From assembly GCA_910579155.1 (NCBI GenBank), contig CAJTTS010000130.1, forward strand, positions 1-8,322: a stretch of 8,322 nucleotides of DNA. Direction: 5' to 3'. This document shows positions 1-6,565 of the stretch, piece after piece. The position numbers and the translations under genes were made by a program. The DNA comes from an uncultured Oscillospiraceae bacterium. Its GTDB lineage: Bacteria > Bacillota_A > Clostridia > Oscillospirales > Oscillospiraceae. Below the pieces are notes generated by a model. The model was not told the origin of the DNA. It did no database searches and saw only the letters and a list, made by a program, of their open reading frames with translations. The first letter of the stretch is position 1, and each line of letters begins with the position of its first letter.

Positions 1-505
1 GGCGACCATAGCATGACGGAGTACACGGGCCGTTCCGAGCTTCACGGGCGGCGGCGTGGAGGGATGAAACGATGTGCATGAGGATGAAAGCTATACTGCC
101 TGCTTGACAGCCAGAGATTGGGAATAGACGTACCCCCGGCGTATGGAAGCTAAACTCGCCGGCGCTCCTGACAAAGTTAGTGTTTGGCTCTATCTTTGCG
201 GATACCCGGAGCGAATCCAGCCACGGGAAAGTGGAAAATGGCGAACGTCACATACCGACAGCACATCACGCTCATTTCAGCAGTTCTAAACGGAGATTGC
301 CTGACGCGGAACGCCGCAGACGCGGCTATGGGAGCTATGAGAAAAGCGGCCCTGAAAATCCGTTATGGCAACGGAGCTGTCATAGTAGTCTGAGGACCCT
401 GGATTAACAGGGATAGCCGTAAAAACGGAAGCGGTAACGCCGCCCACATGGCGAAGGACAGCCGTCGGTCATTTCAATACAAGAAAGGATGGTGCGTGAG
501 GCACT
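1..505 (+). ncRNA. Group II intron RNA, domains I (part) to IV, non-coding 5' part
   Basis: This stretch holds no credible gene; two short overlapping frames at 180-407 lack family features and lie in structured RNA. Local stems consistent with ribozyme folding are visible. CCGGCG 136-141 pairs with CGCCGG 157-162 around a 15-nt loop. CCCTG 397-401 pairs with CAGGG 408-412 around a 6-nt loop. CCGT 417-420 pairs with ACGG 425-428 closed by AAAA. I could not assign EBS1, EBS2 or the zeta receptor with confidence, partly because the 5' exon carrying the matching IBS sites is outside the window. Confidence 0.7.
492..504 (+). promoter_or_regulatory. Hairpin around the ribosome-binding site of the intron-encoded protein
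   Basis: GTGC at 492-495 can pair with GCAC at 501-504, leaving the purine-rich GTGAG (496-500) in the loop directly upstream of ATG 506. A second purine run, AAAGGA, lies at 484-489. The arrangement resembles domain IVa of the lactococcal Ll.LtrB intron, where the maturase binds a stem containing its own ribosome-binding site and represses its translation. The pairing is seen in the sequence. The regulatory role is inference. Confidence 0.4.
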
Positions 506-2320
506 ATGAGAAATCCAATTGATGTATTGAAGCTCCTCACGGAGAAAGCAAGTGTAAAAGAATACCATTTTGAACGGTTGTACCGCAATCTGTACAACCC
601 GGACTTCTATCTGCTGGCCTATAAGAACATTGCGGCCTCACAAGGCAGCATGACGGCAGGTGCGGATGGAATGACCATTGATAACATGAGCATGGCTCGC
701 ATCAACAAAATCATCAACTCCCTGAAAGACCAGACCTACCAGCCCAACCCGGCCCGCAGGACGTACATTGCCAAGAAAAACAACCCGGCGAAGCAGCGGC
801 CTTTGGGCATCCCTTCCACCAATGATAAGCTGGTGCAGGAAATCATTCGGATGCTGCTGGAGGCCATCTATGAACCCACCTTTTCAGACCGTTCCCACGG
901 GTTCCGCCCCAAACGGAGCTGCCACACGGCGTTGTCCCAAATCAAGGACACCTTCACTGGTGTGCGCTGGATAGTGGAGGGCGACATCAAAGGCTGTTTC
1001 GACAACTTTGACCACCACGTCCTGATTGATATTCTGAGACGGCGCATTAAGGACGAAGCATTTCTATCCCTCATGTGGAAGTTCCTGAAAGCCGGATACA
1101 TGGAGCAGTGGGAATACCACAAAACCTATTCCGGCACACCCCAGGGCAGCGGCATGAGCCCCATTCTGGCTAATATCTACCTGTCTGAGCTGGATACTTT
1201 TATGGAAGGATACAAAGCCCGTTTTGACAAAGGCACTTCCTATCGCAAACCCAGCAAGGAATACAGGAGGATTGCCGGGCGCTTCCGCAGAGCAAAGAAA
1301 AAACTGGATGCAGGAGACCATTCCAAGCAGGCCGTTCAGGAGTTCAAAGCGGCCCAAAAGCTGAAACTGTCCAGGCCCTACGCCGATGTGCTGGACGCTG
1401 ATTTCAAGCGGATACAGTACAACCGCTATGCGGATGACTTTGTGGTGGGTGTGATTGGCTCGAAGCAGGACGCAATATCCATCAAAGAGGATTTGCGGCA
1501 GTTCCTGTCCGAAAAGCTGAAGCTCACGCTATCCAAGGAAAAGACAAAAGTCACCCATTCCAGCGAAGCGGTGCGCTACCTGGGCTATGACATTCGGGTG
1601 GTTCGCAACAAATCGGCGAAGCGGTGCAAAAACGGAGCTCTCAGGCGGGTTTGGTATGGTCAGGCGTTCCTCTATGTTCCTCACGAAAAATGGGAGAACA
1701 AGCTCCATGAGCTCAGGGCTATGCAGGTCAAATGGGACGAGAATCGTGGCCGCAATTTCTGGCGGCCCATGCACAGAAACGAGCTGGTCAACAGTACGGA
1801 CGTTGAAATCGTCAGCCAATACAATTCGGAAATTCGCGGCCTCTATAATTTCTATCGTATCGCGGAAAACATCGGCGTATTGAGCAAATTTTACTACATG
1901 ATGCGCTACAGTATGCTGAAAACCTATGCGGGGAAATACCGAACCAATGTCAGCAAAATTAAAAGGAAATATATACACAATGGCATTTTCCAGGTTCCTT
2001 ATACCACAAAATCAGGCCCTAAACTGTGCGAGTTTTATCATGACGGTTTTCGCAAACAGGATACGGGCTATGACAATGTGCAGGACCTACTTCCCCGCTA
2101 TATCCACTACGATGGGCGCAATACCCTTGCAAAAAGGCTGAAAGCCGGTATCTGTGAGCTGTGCGGCAACAAAACGGATGATATTCGTATGCACCACGTC
2201 CGTACCCTGAAAAAGCTCACCGGCGAAACCGAGGCGGAACGACTGATGTTGCATATGCGCCGGAAGTCACTGGCGCTGTGCCCCTATTGTTATCAATCTA
2301 CACTTGCCCAAGAACCGTGA
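506..2320 (+). CDS. ltrA: Group II intron reverse transcriptase/maturase with degraded HNH domain
   Basis: This 604-residue protein assists intron splicing and copies the intron RNA during retrohoming. The RT domain spans roughly residues 50-370. It includes PLGIPS (99-104), HGFRPKRSCH (131-140), a motif A region with VEGD (D160), TPQGSGMSP (211-219) and the catalytic YADD at 308-311. The maturase (X) domain covers about 430-490 and includes QYNSEIRGLYNFY. The C-terminus is an HNH-type zinc module: CELC (550-553), the HH pair (563-564) and CPYC (592-595). Family members usually continue with His after the last Cys and another His soon after; here they read Tyr596 and Leu600, so DNA cleavage may be impaired. 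RT and maturase residues look intact. The ATG at 506 fits the usual family start (MRNP...). Confidence 0.95.
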   Translation: MRNPIDVLKLLTEKASVKEYHFERLYRNLYNPDFYLLAYKNIAASQGSMTAGADGMTIDNMSMARINKIINSLKDQTYQPNPARRTYIAKKNNPAKQRPLGIPSTNDKLVQEIIRMLLEAIYEPTFSDRSHGFRPKRSCHTALSQIKDTFTGVRWIVEGDIKGCFDNFDHHVLIDILRRRIKDEAFLSLMWKFLKAGYMEQWEYHKTYSGTPQGSGMSPILANIYLSELDTFMEGYKARFDKGTSYRKPSKEYRRIAGRFRRAKKKLDAGDHSKQAVQEFKAAQKLKLSRPYADVLDADFKRIQYNRYADDFVVGVIGSKQDAISIKEDLRQFLSEKLKLTLSKEKTKVTHSSEAVRYLGYDIRVVRNKSAKRCKNGALRRVWYGQAFLYVPHEKWENKLHELRAMQVKWDENRGRNFWRPMHRNELVNSTDVEIVSQYNSEIRGLYNFYRIAENIGVLSKFYYMMRYSMLKTYAGKYRTNVSKIKRKYIHNGIFQVPYTTKSGPKLCEFYHDGFRKQDTGYDNVQDLLPRYIHYDGRNTLAKRLKAGICELCGNKTDDIRMHHVRTLKKLTGETEAERLMLHMRRKSLALCPYCYQSTLAQEP

Positions 2321-2335
2321 TGGTGACTGTGCGAG

Positions 2336-2369
2336 GAGCCGGATACGCGGAGACGTGTAAGTCCGGTTC
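2336..2369 (+). ncRNA. Group II intron domain V
   Basis: These 34 nt fold as the catalytic hairpin. GAGCCGGA (2336-2343) pairs with TCCGGTTC (2362-2369). TA/TA and CGCG/CGTG then extend the stem to a GAGA tetraloop of the GNRA class, with a two-base AG bulge on the 3' side. The conserved AGC catalytic triad is present near the 5' end of the stem. All pairs are Watson-Crick or G-U, so the ribozyme core looks functional. Confidence 0.93.
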
Positions 2370-2370
2370 T

Positions 2371-2431
2371 GGAGGCGGCTCCGCCGAGACCGCTGGCGAA
2401 AACCAGTATGGCGCGGCGGTGTCTACCTCAC
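2371..2431 (+). ncRNA. Group II intron domain VI and 3' splice site
   Basis: The basal stem GAGG (2372-2375) pairs with CCTC (2426-2429). A2425 is left unpaired next to a second stem, AGAC (2387-2390) with GTCT (2421-2424), and is the candidate branch-point adenosine, 7 nt from the AC 3' end at 2430-2431. Inside lies the stem CTGG 2392-2395 / CCAG 2403-2406. An extra mini-hairpin, CGGC 2376-2379 / GCCG 2383-2386 with a 3-nt loop, sits on the 5' side. The pairings were found by eye and other folds are possible. Confidence 0.7.
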
Positions 2432-3735
2432 ATATCCTCGAAGCCAATACCAATTATGTCATAACTGACCCAAAATCCGAGGTTTTACTGGCTACGGGCG
2501 GATATTTGAAAAGCAAAGGTTATGACATCCGGGTGCTGAACCTTGTCAACCTGGATGAGTCCGATGGATACAACCCCTTCCGCTACATCCGGGACGAGAA
2601 GGACGCCCTGCGGCTGGTGAACAATCTCATCCAGGCCACCACGCCCAAAGGCAGCCACGAATCCGATCCCTTCTGGACCAAAGCGGAAACGGCGCTGCTC
2701 CAGGCCATTATCCTCATGCTGTGGCAGGAGGCCCCGGAGTACGAACAGAACTTCTCCATGGTGATGCGGGTGCTGGAGTACGCCGAGGTCAAGGAGGAGG
2801 ACGAGGAGTACGTCTCGCCGCTGGATCTGCTCTTCCAGTCCATAGAGCGGGAGAAGCCCGACAGCGTGGCGGTGAGGCAGTATAAAGTCTTTAAAATGGC
2901 CGCCGGCAAGACCTCAAAAAGCATACTCGTGTCCACCGCCGTCCGGCTGGCCCCCTTCAACCTGCCCCAGATCAAGGCCATCACCGACAGGGATGATATG
3001 GACCTCTACACCCTGGGGGAGCAGAAGTGCGCGCTGTACGCCGTGATCCCGGACAACGATCAGACGTTCAATTTTTTGGTGAGCCTGCTCTACTCCCAGG
3101 CGTTCCAGGCCCTCTACTACAGCGCCGACCAGATCCACCACGGGGCCTTGCCCTGCCATGTCCACTTCGTGCTGGACGAGTTCGCCGCCATGCCCCTCCC
3201 TGGCTTCACCCGTGAACTGGCCACCATGCGCTCCCGCAACATTTCGGCAAGTACCATTATTCAGAACATGGCGCAAATAAAAGAACTTTACAAGGACAGT
3301 TGGGAGACAATTCCGGGCAATAGTGACACAATTCTGTACCTGGGCGGCAACGAAGCGTCCACCCACAAGTACATCTCCGAGGCCCTTGGGAAAGCCACCA
3401 TCGATACGAAAACCCACGGGCAGACCAAGGGGAAATCCGGCTCGTACTCGACCAATTTTCAGATGAGCGGCCGCGAATTGTTGACCCCAGATGAGGTGCG
3501 TGGGCTGGATAACCGCTACGCCATCCTGTTCATCCGGGGCGCCAAGCCGGTGATGGATCTGAAGTACGAGTTGACCGAACACCCTGCCATCCGCCACACC
3601 ATTGACGGCGGCGGACCGCCCTACATTCACCACCAGAAGAAACCAGAAACCTGGCTCTCCGGCGCGGCGCTGTTTGCTCCGGAGGCCAACACTGAAAAGG
3701 AGGAAACCGAACATGAACCATCTGAAGAACAATAA
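2432..3735 (+). CDS. VirD4-like type IV coupling protein, 3' exon (5' exon outside window)
   Basis: The coupling ATPase brings the relaxase-DNA complex to the conjugation channel at the inner membrane. This exon supplies 433 complete codons plus the end of an Asn codon split by the intron. ITDPK opens it, and a Walker B-like VHFVLDEF with the catalytic DE pair lies near 3160-3185. The conserved coupling-protein stretches PKGSHESDPFW, AVIPDND, YLGGNE-STHKY and RELLTPDEVRGLDNRYAILFIRG (paraphrased in part) all read without interruption. The membrane anchor and Walker A should lie in the 5' exon upstream. The tail is short, acidic and Glu-rich ([14 protein letters not shown]). Translation depends on intron splicing. 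The frame is also open back to GTG 2278 inside the intron, but that part reads domains V and VI and is not coupling-protein sequence. The end overlaps the Maff2-like gene by 23 nt. Confidence 0.93.
3697..3703 (+). promoter_or_regulatory. Ribosome-binding site of the Maff2-like gene
   Basis: AAGGAGG lies 9 nt before ATG 3713 and inside the end of virD4. It fixes the true start of the downstream gene at 3713, although the frame is open further upstream (ATG 3602). Confidence 0.85.
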
Positions 3736-4054
3736 GCTCCAGCGTCGGGCCAAGCGTCTGTACGCCCTGTGCGTCTGCCTGGCCCTCACCGCCGCCATGT
3801 TCGTCATGCCCGCCTTCGCCGCTCCCGCTGGCGGCGACCCCCTGGACGTGGTCGCAAATCTGTCCGATTTCATCTTCTCCCTGATCCGCGCCGTGGGCCT
3901 GATCCTGCTGGGCTACGGTGTCCTCCAGGTGGGCCTGTCCCTCCAGTCCCATGATCCCTCCCAGCGCTCCAACGGGATGCTCACTATCGCCGGCGGCATT
4001 GTGATCACCTTTACGAAGGAGATCCTCAATCTCATCACCGGCACCGGGGCATGA
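3713..4054 (+). CDS. Maff2-family small membrane protein, VirB2/pilin-like
   Basis: This 113-residue protein has a basic N-terminus ([11 protein letters not shown]) followed by a hydrophobic segment at about 16-35. An AFA-A cleavage-like site lies near residues 34-37, so a signal peptide is likely. The mature part has two predicted membrane helices, about 52-76 and 89-107, joined by a polar loop (SHDPSQRSN). Size, signal peptide and two-helix hairpin resemble VirB2/TrbC pilins, and the position after virD4 fits the Maff2 family of Clostridia ICEs. The pilin role is inference from topology; the family label is from memory of the sequence type. It starts at ATG 3713 behind a strong ribosome-binding site and is translationally coupled to virD4 upstream and to the methyltransferase downstream. 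Confidence 0.85.
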   Translation: MNHLKNNKLQRRAKRLYALCVCLALTAAMFVMPAFAAPAGGDPLDVVANLSDFIFSLIRAVGLILLGYGVLQVGLSLQSHDPSQRSNGMLTIAGGIVITFTKEILNLITGTGA

Positions 4055-5034
4055 TGGCAGAAAAAACGGGCGGGCGCACTGGCGCCTGCCCTCTCATTTT
4101 GTGCGGCGACGCGGCGGAACAGCTCCGAATGCTGGAACCTGAGAGCGTCCACTGCTGTATCACCTCGCCGCCCTATTTCAACCTCCGGGACTATGGTTCC
4201 CCCGGTCAGCTTGGCCGGGAGGCCACCCCGGAGGAATACGTGGACAAGTTGGTAAGCGTGTTCCGGGAAGTGCGGCGGGTGCTGCGTTCAGACGGCACCC
4301 TGTGGCTGAACCTCGGGGACAGCTATACCAGTGGCAATCGGAGGACCAGGGACTTTGATCAGAAACTCCCGGCGCGCTCAGTGGACCACCGGCCACGCAC
4401 CCCCCAAGGGATGAAACCTAAAGACTTGATGGGCATTCCGTGGATGACAGCCTTCGCCCTGCGGGCAGACGGATGGTATCTGCGGCAGGATATCATCTGG
4501 CATAAGCCCAACGCCATGCCCGAGAGCGTCCGGGACCGCTGCACCAAAAGCCACGAGCACGTCTTCCTGCTGTCCAGGTCGGAGCGGTACTTTTTTGACA
4601 CCGACGCCATCAGCGAACCGATCATGGGAAACAGCACAAAACGCTATCTGCGAGGATATCGTGGTCAGGCCGAAGCGGTTGCCCTGCCACGATTCGGCGG
4701 CACGAAGTACGGCGACAGCACAGCGGAGGAGGCCCGATGCAAAAGCGGAAAAGAATATGTGCCCACACCGCGCAGAAACAAACGGGACGTGTGGTCCATA
4801 GGCACCATGGGATTCCGGGGCGCTCACTTTGCCGTGTTTCCAGAAAAACTGGTGGAGCCCTGCATTTTGGCCGGAAGTCCAAAAGATGGCCTGGTACTGG
4901 ACCCCTTTGCGGGCAGCGGCACCACGGGCGTAGTAGCCCAGCGGCTGGGACGGCGGTTTATTGGCATTGACATCAACCCGGACTACTGCGCCATGGCGGC
5001 GGAACGGATCGCCAGTGGGAAGGAGGCGGCGTGA
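4051..5034 (+). CDS. Beta-class site-specific DNA methyltransferase (N4-cytosine or N6-adenine)
   Basis: This 327-residue enzyme would transfer a methyl group from S-adenosylmethionine to an exocyclic amino group in DNA. The catalytic motif IV TSPPY lies at residues 38-42. The AdoMet-binding motif [10 protein letters not shown] lies near the C-terminus at 284-292, followed by [10 protein letters not shown]. This permuted order defines the beta group. The variable middle (about 95-245) probably contains the target-recognition region. SPPY occurs in both N4C and N6A enzymes, so the modified base is not settled. The start overlaps the Maff2 stop as ATGA at 4051; ATG 4054 is an equally possible start. 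No restriction endonuclease gene is next to it, so it looks like an orphan enzyme carried in the conjugation operon, perhaps protecting the element on entry into a new host (inference). Confidence 0.92.
   Translation: MMAEKTGGRTGACPLILCGDAAEQLRMLEPESVHCCITSPPYFNLRDYGSPGQLGREATPEEYVDKLVSVFREVRRVLRSDGTLWLNLGDSYTSGNRRTRDFDQKLPARSVDHRPRTPQGMKPKDLMGIPWMTAFALRADGWYLRQDIIWHKPNAMPESVRDRCTKSHEHVFLLSRSERYFFDTDAISEPIMGNSTKRYLRGYRGQAEAVALPRFGGTKYGDSTAEEARCKSGKEYVPTPRRNKRDVWSIGTMGFRGAHFAVFPEKLVEPCILAGSPKDGLVLDPFAGSGTTGVVAQRLGRRFIGIDINPDYCAMAAERIASGKEAA
5020..5026 (+). promoter_or_regulatory. Ribosome-binding site that selects TTG 5035
   Basis: AAGGAGG lies 8 nt before TTG 5035. A GTG at 5031 is in another frame and gives no recognisable protein. 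The site therefore supports the TTG start immediately after the methyltransferase stop. Confidence 0.8.
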
Positions 5035-5880
5035 TTGGGAAGTGGAAACTGGATCGTGGACAACCTGAACTCCGCCCTCAACACCTGGAACGACAAGCTG
5101 GCGGAAATCTGGACTCTGATCTCCACCAGCCCGGAGAATTTCAAAGGCGGCGGGGTCTGGAACGTCATCGTCAACATCAACGATGGGCTGAAGGCCGTGG
5201 GCTACGCCCTGCTGGTGCTGTTTTTTGTCATGGGCGTGGTCAAGACCATGGGGAGCTTCGCGGAAATGCGCAAACCGGAGCAGGCCGTCAAATGCCTGGT
5301 CCGCTTCGTACTGGCCCAGGCGGCGGTGTCCCACGGCATGGAGCTGATGACGGGCCTGTTCAGCATCGCCCAAGGCATGGTGGGCACCGTCATGAGCGCC
5401 TCCGGCCTGTCCGCCATGGAGACAGCCACCCTGCCCGACGAGATGGTGACCATCATTGAGGACGTGAGCTTCCTGGAGTCCATCCCCCTGTGGGCGGTGA
5501 CTCTGCTGGGCTCTCTGTTCATCTGGGGCCTGTCTTTGGTCATGATTTTGACTGTTTATAGTCGATTTTTTAAGTTATACATGGCCACCGCCATCGCGCC
5601 CATCCCCATGGCCAGCTTCGCGGGACAGCCCTCCAGCAGTATTGGCGTTGCCTTTCTCAAGAGCTACGCCGCAATCTGTCTGGAGGGCTGTGTCATCGTG
5701 TTAGCCTGTGTGATCTTCTCGGCCTTCGCCTCCACACCGCCCGCCATCGCGGACGACACCCTGGCAGCGGCCACCATCGTGTGGAACTATGTGGGCGAAA
5801 CAATTTTTAACCTGCTGGTGTTGGTGGGAGCCATCAAAATGAGCGACCGGCTCATCCGGGAGCTGATGGGGCTGGGGTGA
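5035..5880 (+). CDS. TrbL/VirB6-like conjugal transfer membrane protein
   Basis: This 281-residue polytopic protein would be part of the inner-membrane channel of the mating apparatus. Hydrophobic segments are visible at about 52-70, 88-118, 153-176, 180-195, 211-232 and 255-268. An amphipathic N-terminal region (IVDNLNSALNTWNDKLAEIW) precedes them. The central VYSRFFKLYMATAIAPIPMA stretch and the C-terminal KMSDRLIRELMG are typical of the TrbL-like proteins of Clostridia ICEs, as is the place between Maff2 and PrgI. The start is TTG, directly after the TGA of the methyltransferase, behind a strong ribosome-binding site. The short AT-rich patch at 5543-5583 is out of keeping with the gene's base composition. 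Assignment to the TrbL/VirB6 group is by topology and context. Confidence 0.87.
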   Translation: MGSGNWIVDNLNSALNTWNDKLAEIWTLISTSPENFKGGGVWNVIVNINDGLKAVGYALLVLFFVMGVVKTMGSFAEMRKPEQAVKCLVRFVLAQAAVSHGMELMTGLFSIAQGMVGTVMSASGLSAMETATLPDEMVTIIEDVSFLESIPLWAVTLLGSLFIWGLSLVMILTVYSRFFKLYMATAIAPIPMASFAGQPSSSIGVAFLKSYAAICLEGCVIVLACVIFSAFASTPPAIADDTLAAATIVWNYVGETIFNLLVLVGAIKMSDRLIRELMGLG

Positions 5881-5902
5881 CAGCGTGGCGGGCAAGAGTG
5901 AG

Positions 5903-6490
5903 TTACCCTTTGATATTGCCCTTTTTTATGTTTTCTTGAATAATTTCGTCTGTAATTTGATATAAGGATTCTGATCCGAGCCGCGTTTTCTTTTGTCGCC
6001 CATATACTTGAGCCGCTGTTACCCCGTGTTCTCTCCAATCGCCGCCGCCGTTGCTATTATTCAAAAGAAGGGGTTGAAGATTATCCATAGCATGGGCAAA
6101 CTTCGGCTCAGGTGTCTGGCAGTTCTCAAATTCATCAAATAGCGCTATAAGTTATGCCTTCTGATCATCAGGCAGTATGGAGAAAATTCTTTCTTTTGCC
6201 GCATCCTCTCCTGCTTTCTGTGTCTTTAGGTTTTCCGCATCGTAGGCATAAGTATCCCCTGCGTCAATTTCTACAATGTCGTGAATCAGGCACATCAAAA
6301 GCACCTTTGCAATATCCACTTGTTGATTTGCATACTCCCGAAGAAGATACGTCATGATCGCCATATGCCAAGCGTGTTCCGCATCGTTTTCATTGCGGCC
6401 ATTGCCGGAGAGGTGCGTTTGCCTGAAAACCTCTTTCTCTTTGTCAATTTCAAGCGCAAAGATAAGTTGCTTTTTCAATCGCTCATCCAT
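5903..6490 (-). pseudogene. HD-domain phosphohydrolase (YfbR-like), interrupted by one in-frame stop
   Basis: Read from ATG 6490 to TAA 5903, this is a 195-residue HD-superfamily protein related to YfbR-type 5'-nucleotidases, which remove phosphate from nucleoside monophosphates. Metal-ligand motifs are AEHAWH (His39) and LIHD (His70-Asp71), with the last Asp (Asp136) in AMDNLQP. Codon 113 is TAA (6152-6154) where a Glu codon (GAA) would fit; the same frame continues on both sides, so one G-to-T change explains it. The stop removes the last metal ligand and the C-terminal 82 residues, so a 112-residue fragment should be inactive. ATG 6490 is preferred over ATG 6550 because GAGGAG precedes it at 10-nt spacing and the family starts there. 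It lies antisense to the transfer operon with no visible terminator after it. Confidence 0.82.
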
Positions 6491-6526
6491 ACTGTTCAGC
6501 TCCTCGCAGAATTCGTTTCTATTCTT

Positions 6527-6555
6527 ATCATAATACAAACAACTATCCAAATCAA
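6527..6555 (-). promoter_or_regulatory. Sigma-70-type promoter of the HD gene
   Basis: On the minus strand TTGATT (6555-6550) and TATGAT (6532-6527) are separated by exactly 17 bases. The expected transcript start near 6520 would give a leader of about 30 nt before ATG 6490. The match to consensus, the spacing and the position make a working promoter likely. It fires against the conjugation operon. Confidence 0.7.
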
Positions 6556-6565
6556 CTTTAGAAAA

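Larger units (their letters stand above)
1..2431 (+). mobile_element. Group II intron (5' end outside window) inserted in the virD4-like gene
   Basis: The intron is recognised from three things: an intron-type reverse transcriptase/maturase (506-2320), a textbook 34-nt domain V (2336-2369), and a domain VI with a bulged A seven nucleotides from a 3' end in AC. The 3' boundary is set at 2431 because the downstream frame resumes as the second and third bases of an Asn codon followed by ILEANTNYVITDPK, matching the family's KPN-ILxANTxxVxTDPK stretch. Ending at AT 2433 is the alternative. The GUGYG 5' end is not convincingly present in the first 180 bases. Since 505 nt of RNA precede the start codon here, the 5' end is probably a little upstream of the window. 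Sense orientation is required for splicing to restore virD4. Confidence 0.9.
5897..6565. mobile_element. Inserted AT-richer segment carrying one antisense gene
   Basis: The segment separates trbL from prgI in an otherwise overlapping operon. It is clearly AT-richer than its surroundings and holds exactly one gene with its own promoter on the minus strand. The five bases AGTGA occur at both edges (5897-5901 and 6565-6569) and could be a target duplication, but such a short repeat can arise by chance. No terminal inverted repeats or transposase were seen. Its borders are approximate and the mechanism of insertion is unknown. Confidence 0.45.

Noticed and set aside
180..407. Two overlapping short forward reading frames of 75 and 69 codons
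   Set aside because: They lie in the structured 5' RNA of the group II intron, lack ribosome-binding sites and show no family features.
492..496. GTGCG as the possible 5' end of the group II intron
   Set aside because: It matches the GUGYG start but lies 14 bases before the maturase start, leaving no room for domains I to III, which are evident upstream.
2278..2431. Extension of the virD4 frame upstream to GTG 2278
   Set aside because: This part overlaps the end of the maturase gene and reads through domains V and VI; the family similarity begins only at the exon. A truncated product would also lack Walker A.
2914..3873. 319-codon minus-strand frame opposite virD4 and Maff2
   Set aside because: Antisense shadow of GC-rich coding sequence; no recognisable motif, and the plus-strand proteins fit known families.
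4378..5373. 331-codon minus-strand frame opposite the methyltransferase and trbL
   Set aside because: Antisense shadow crossing two well-supported genes; composition is His/Gly/Ala rich without domain features.
5550..5572. GACT/AGTC inverted repeat followed by a T run, like an intrinsic terminator
   Set aside because: The stem is only 4 bp with two A-T pairs and lies within conserved trbL coding sequence; too weak to support a terminator.
6281..6565. Upstream extension of prgI to ATG 6281
   Set aside because: This part is the antisense of the HD gene and has no similarity to PrgI; the frame is open by chance.
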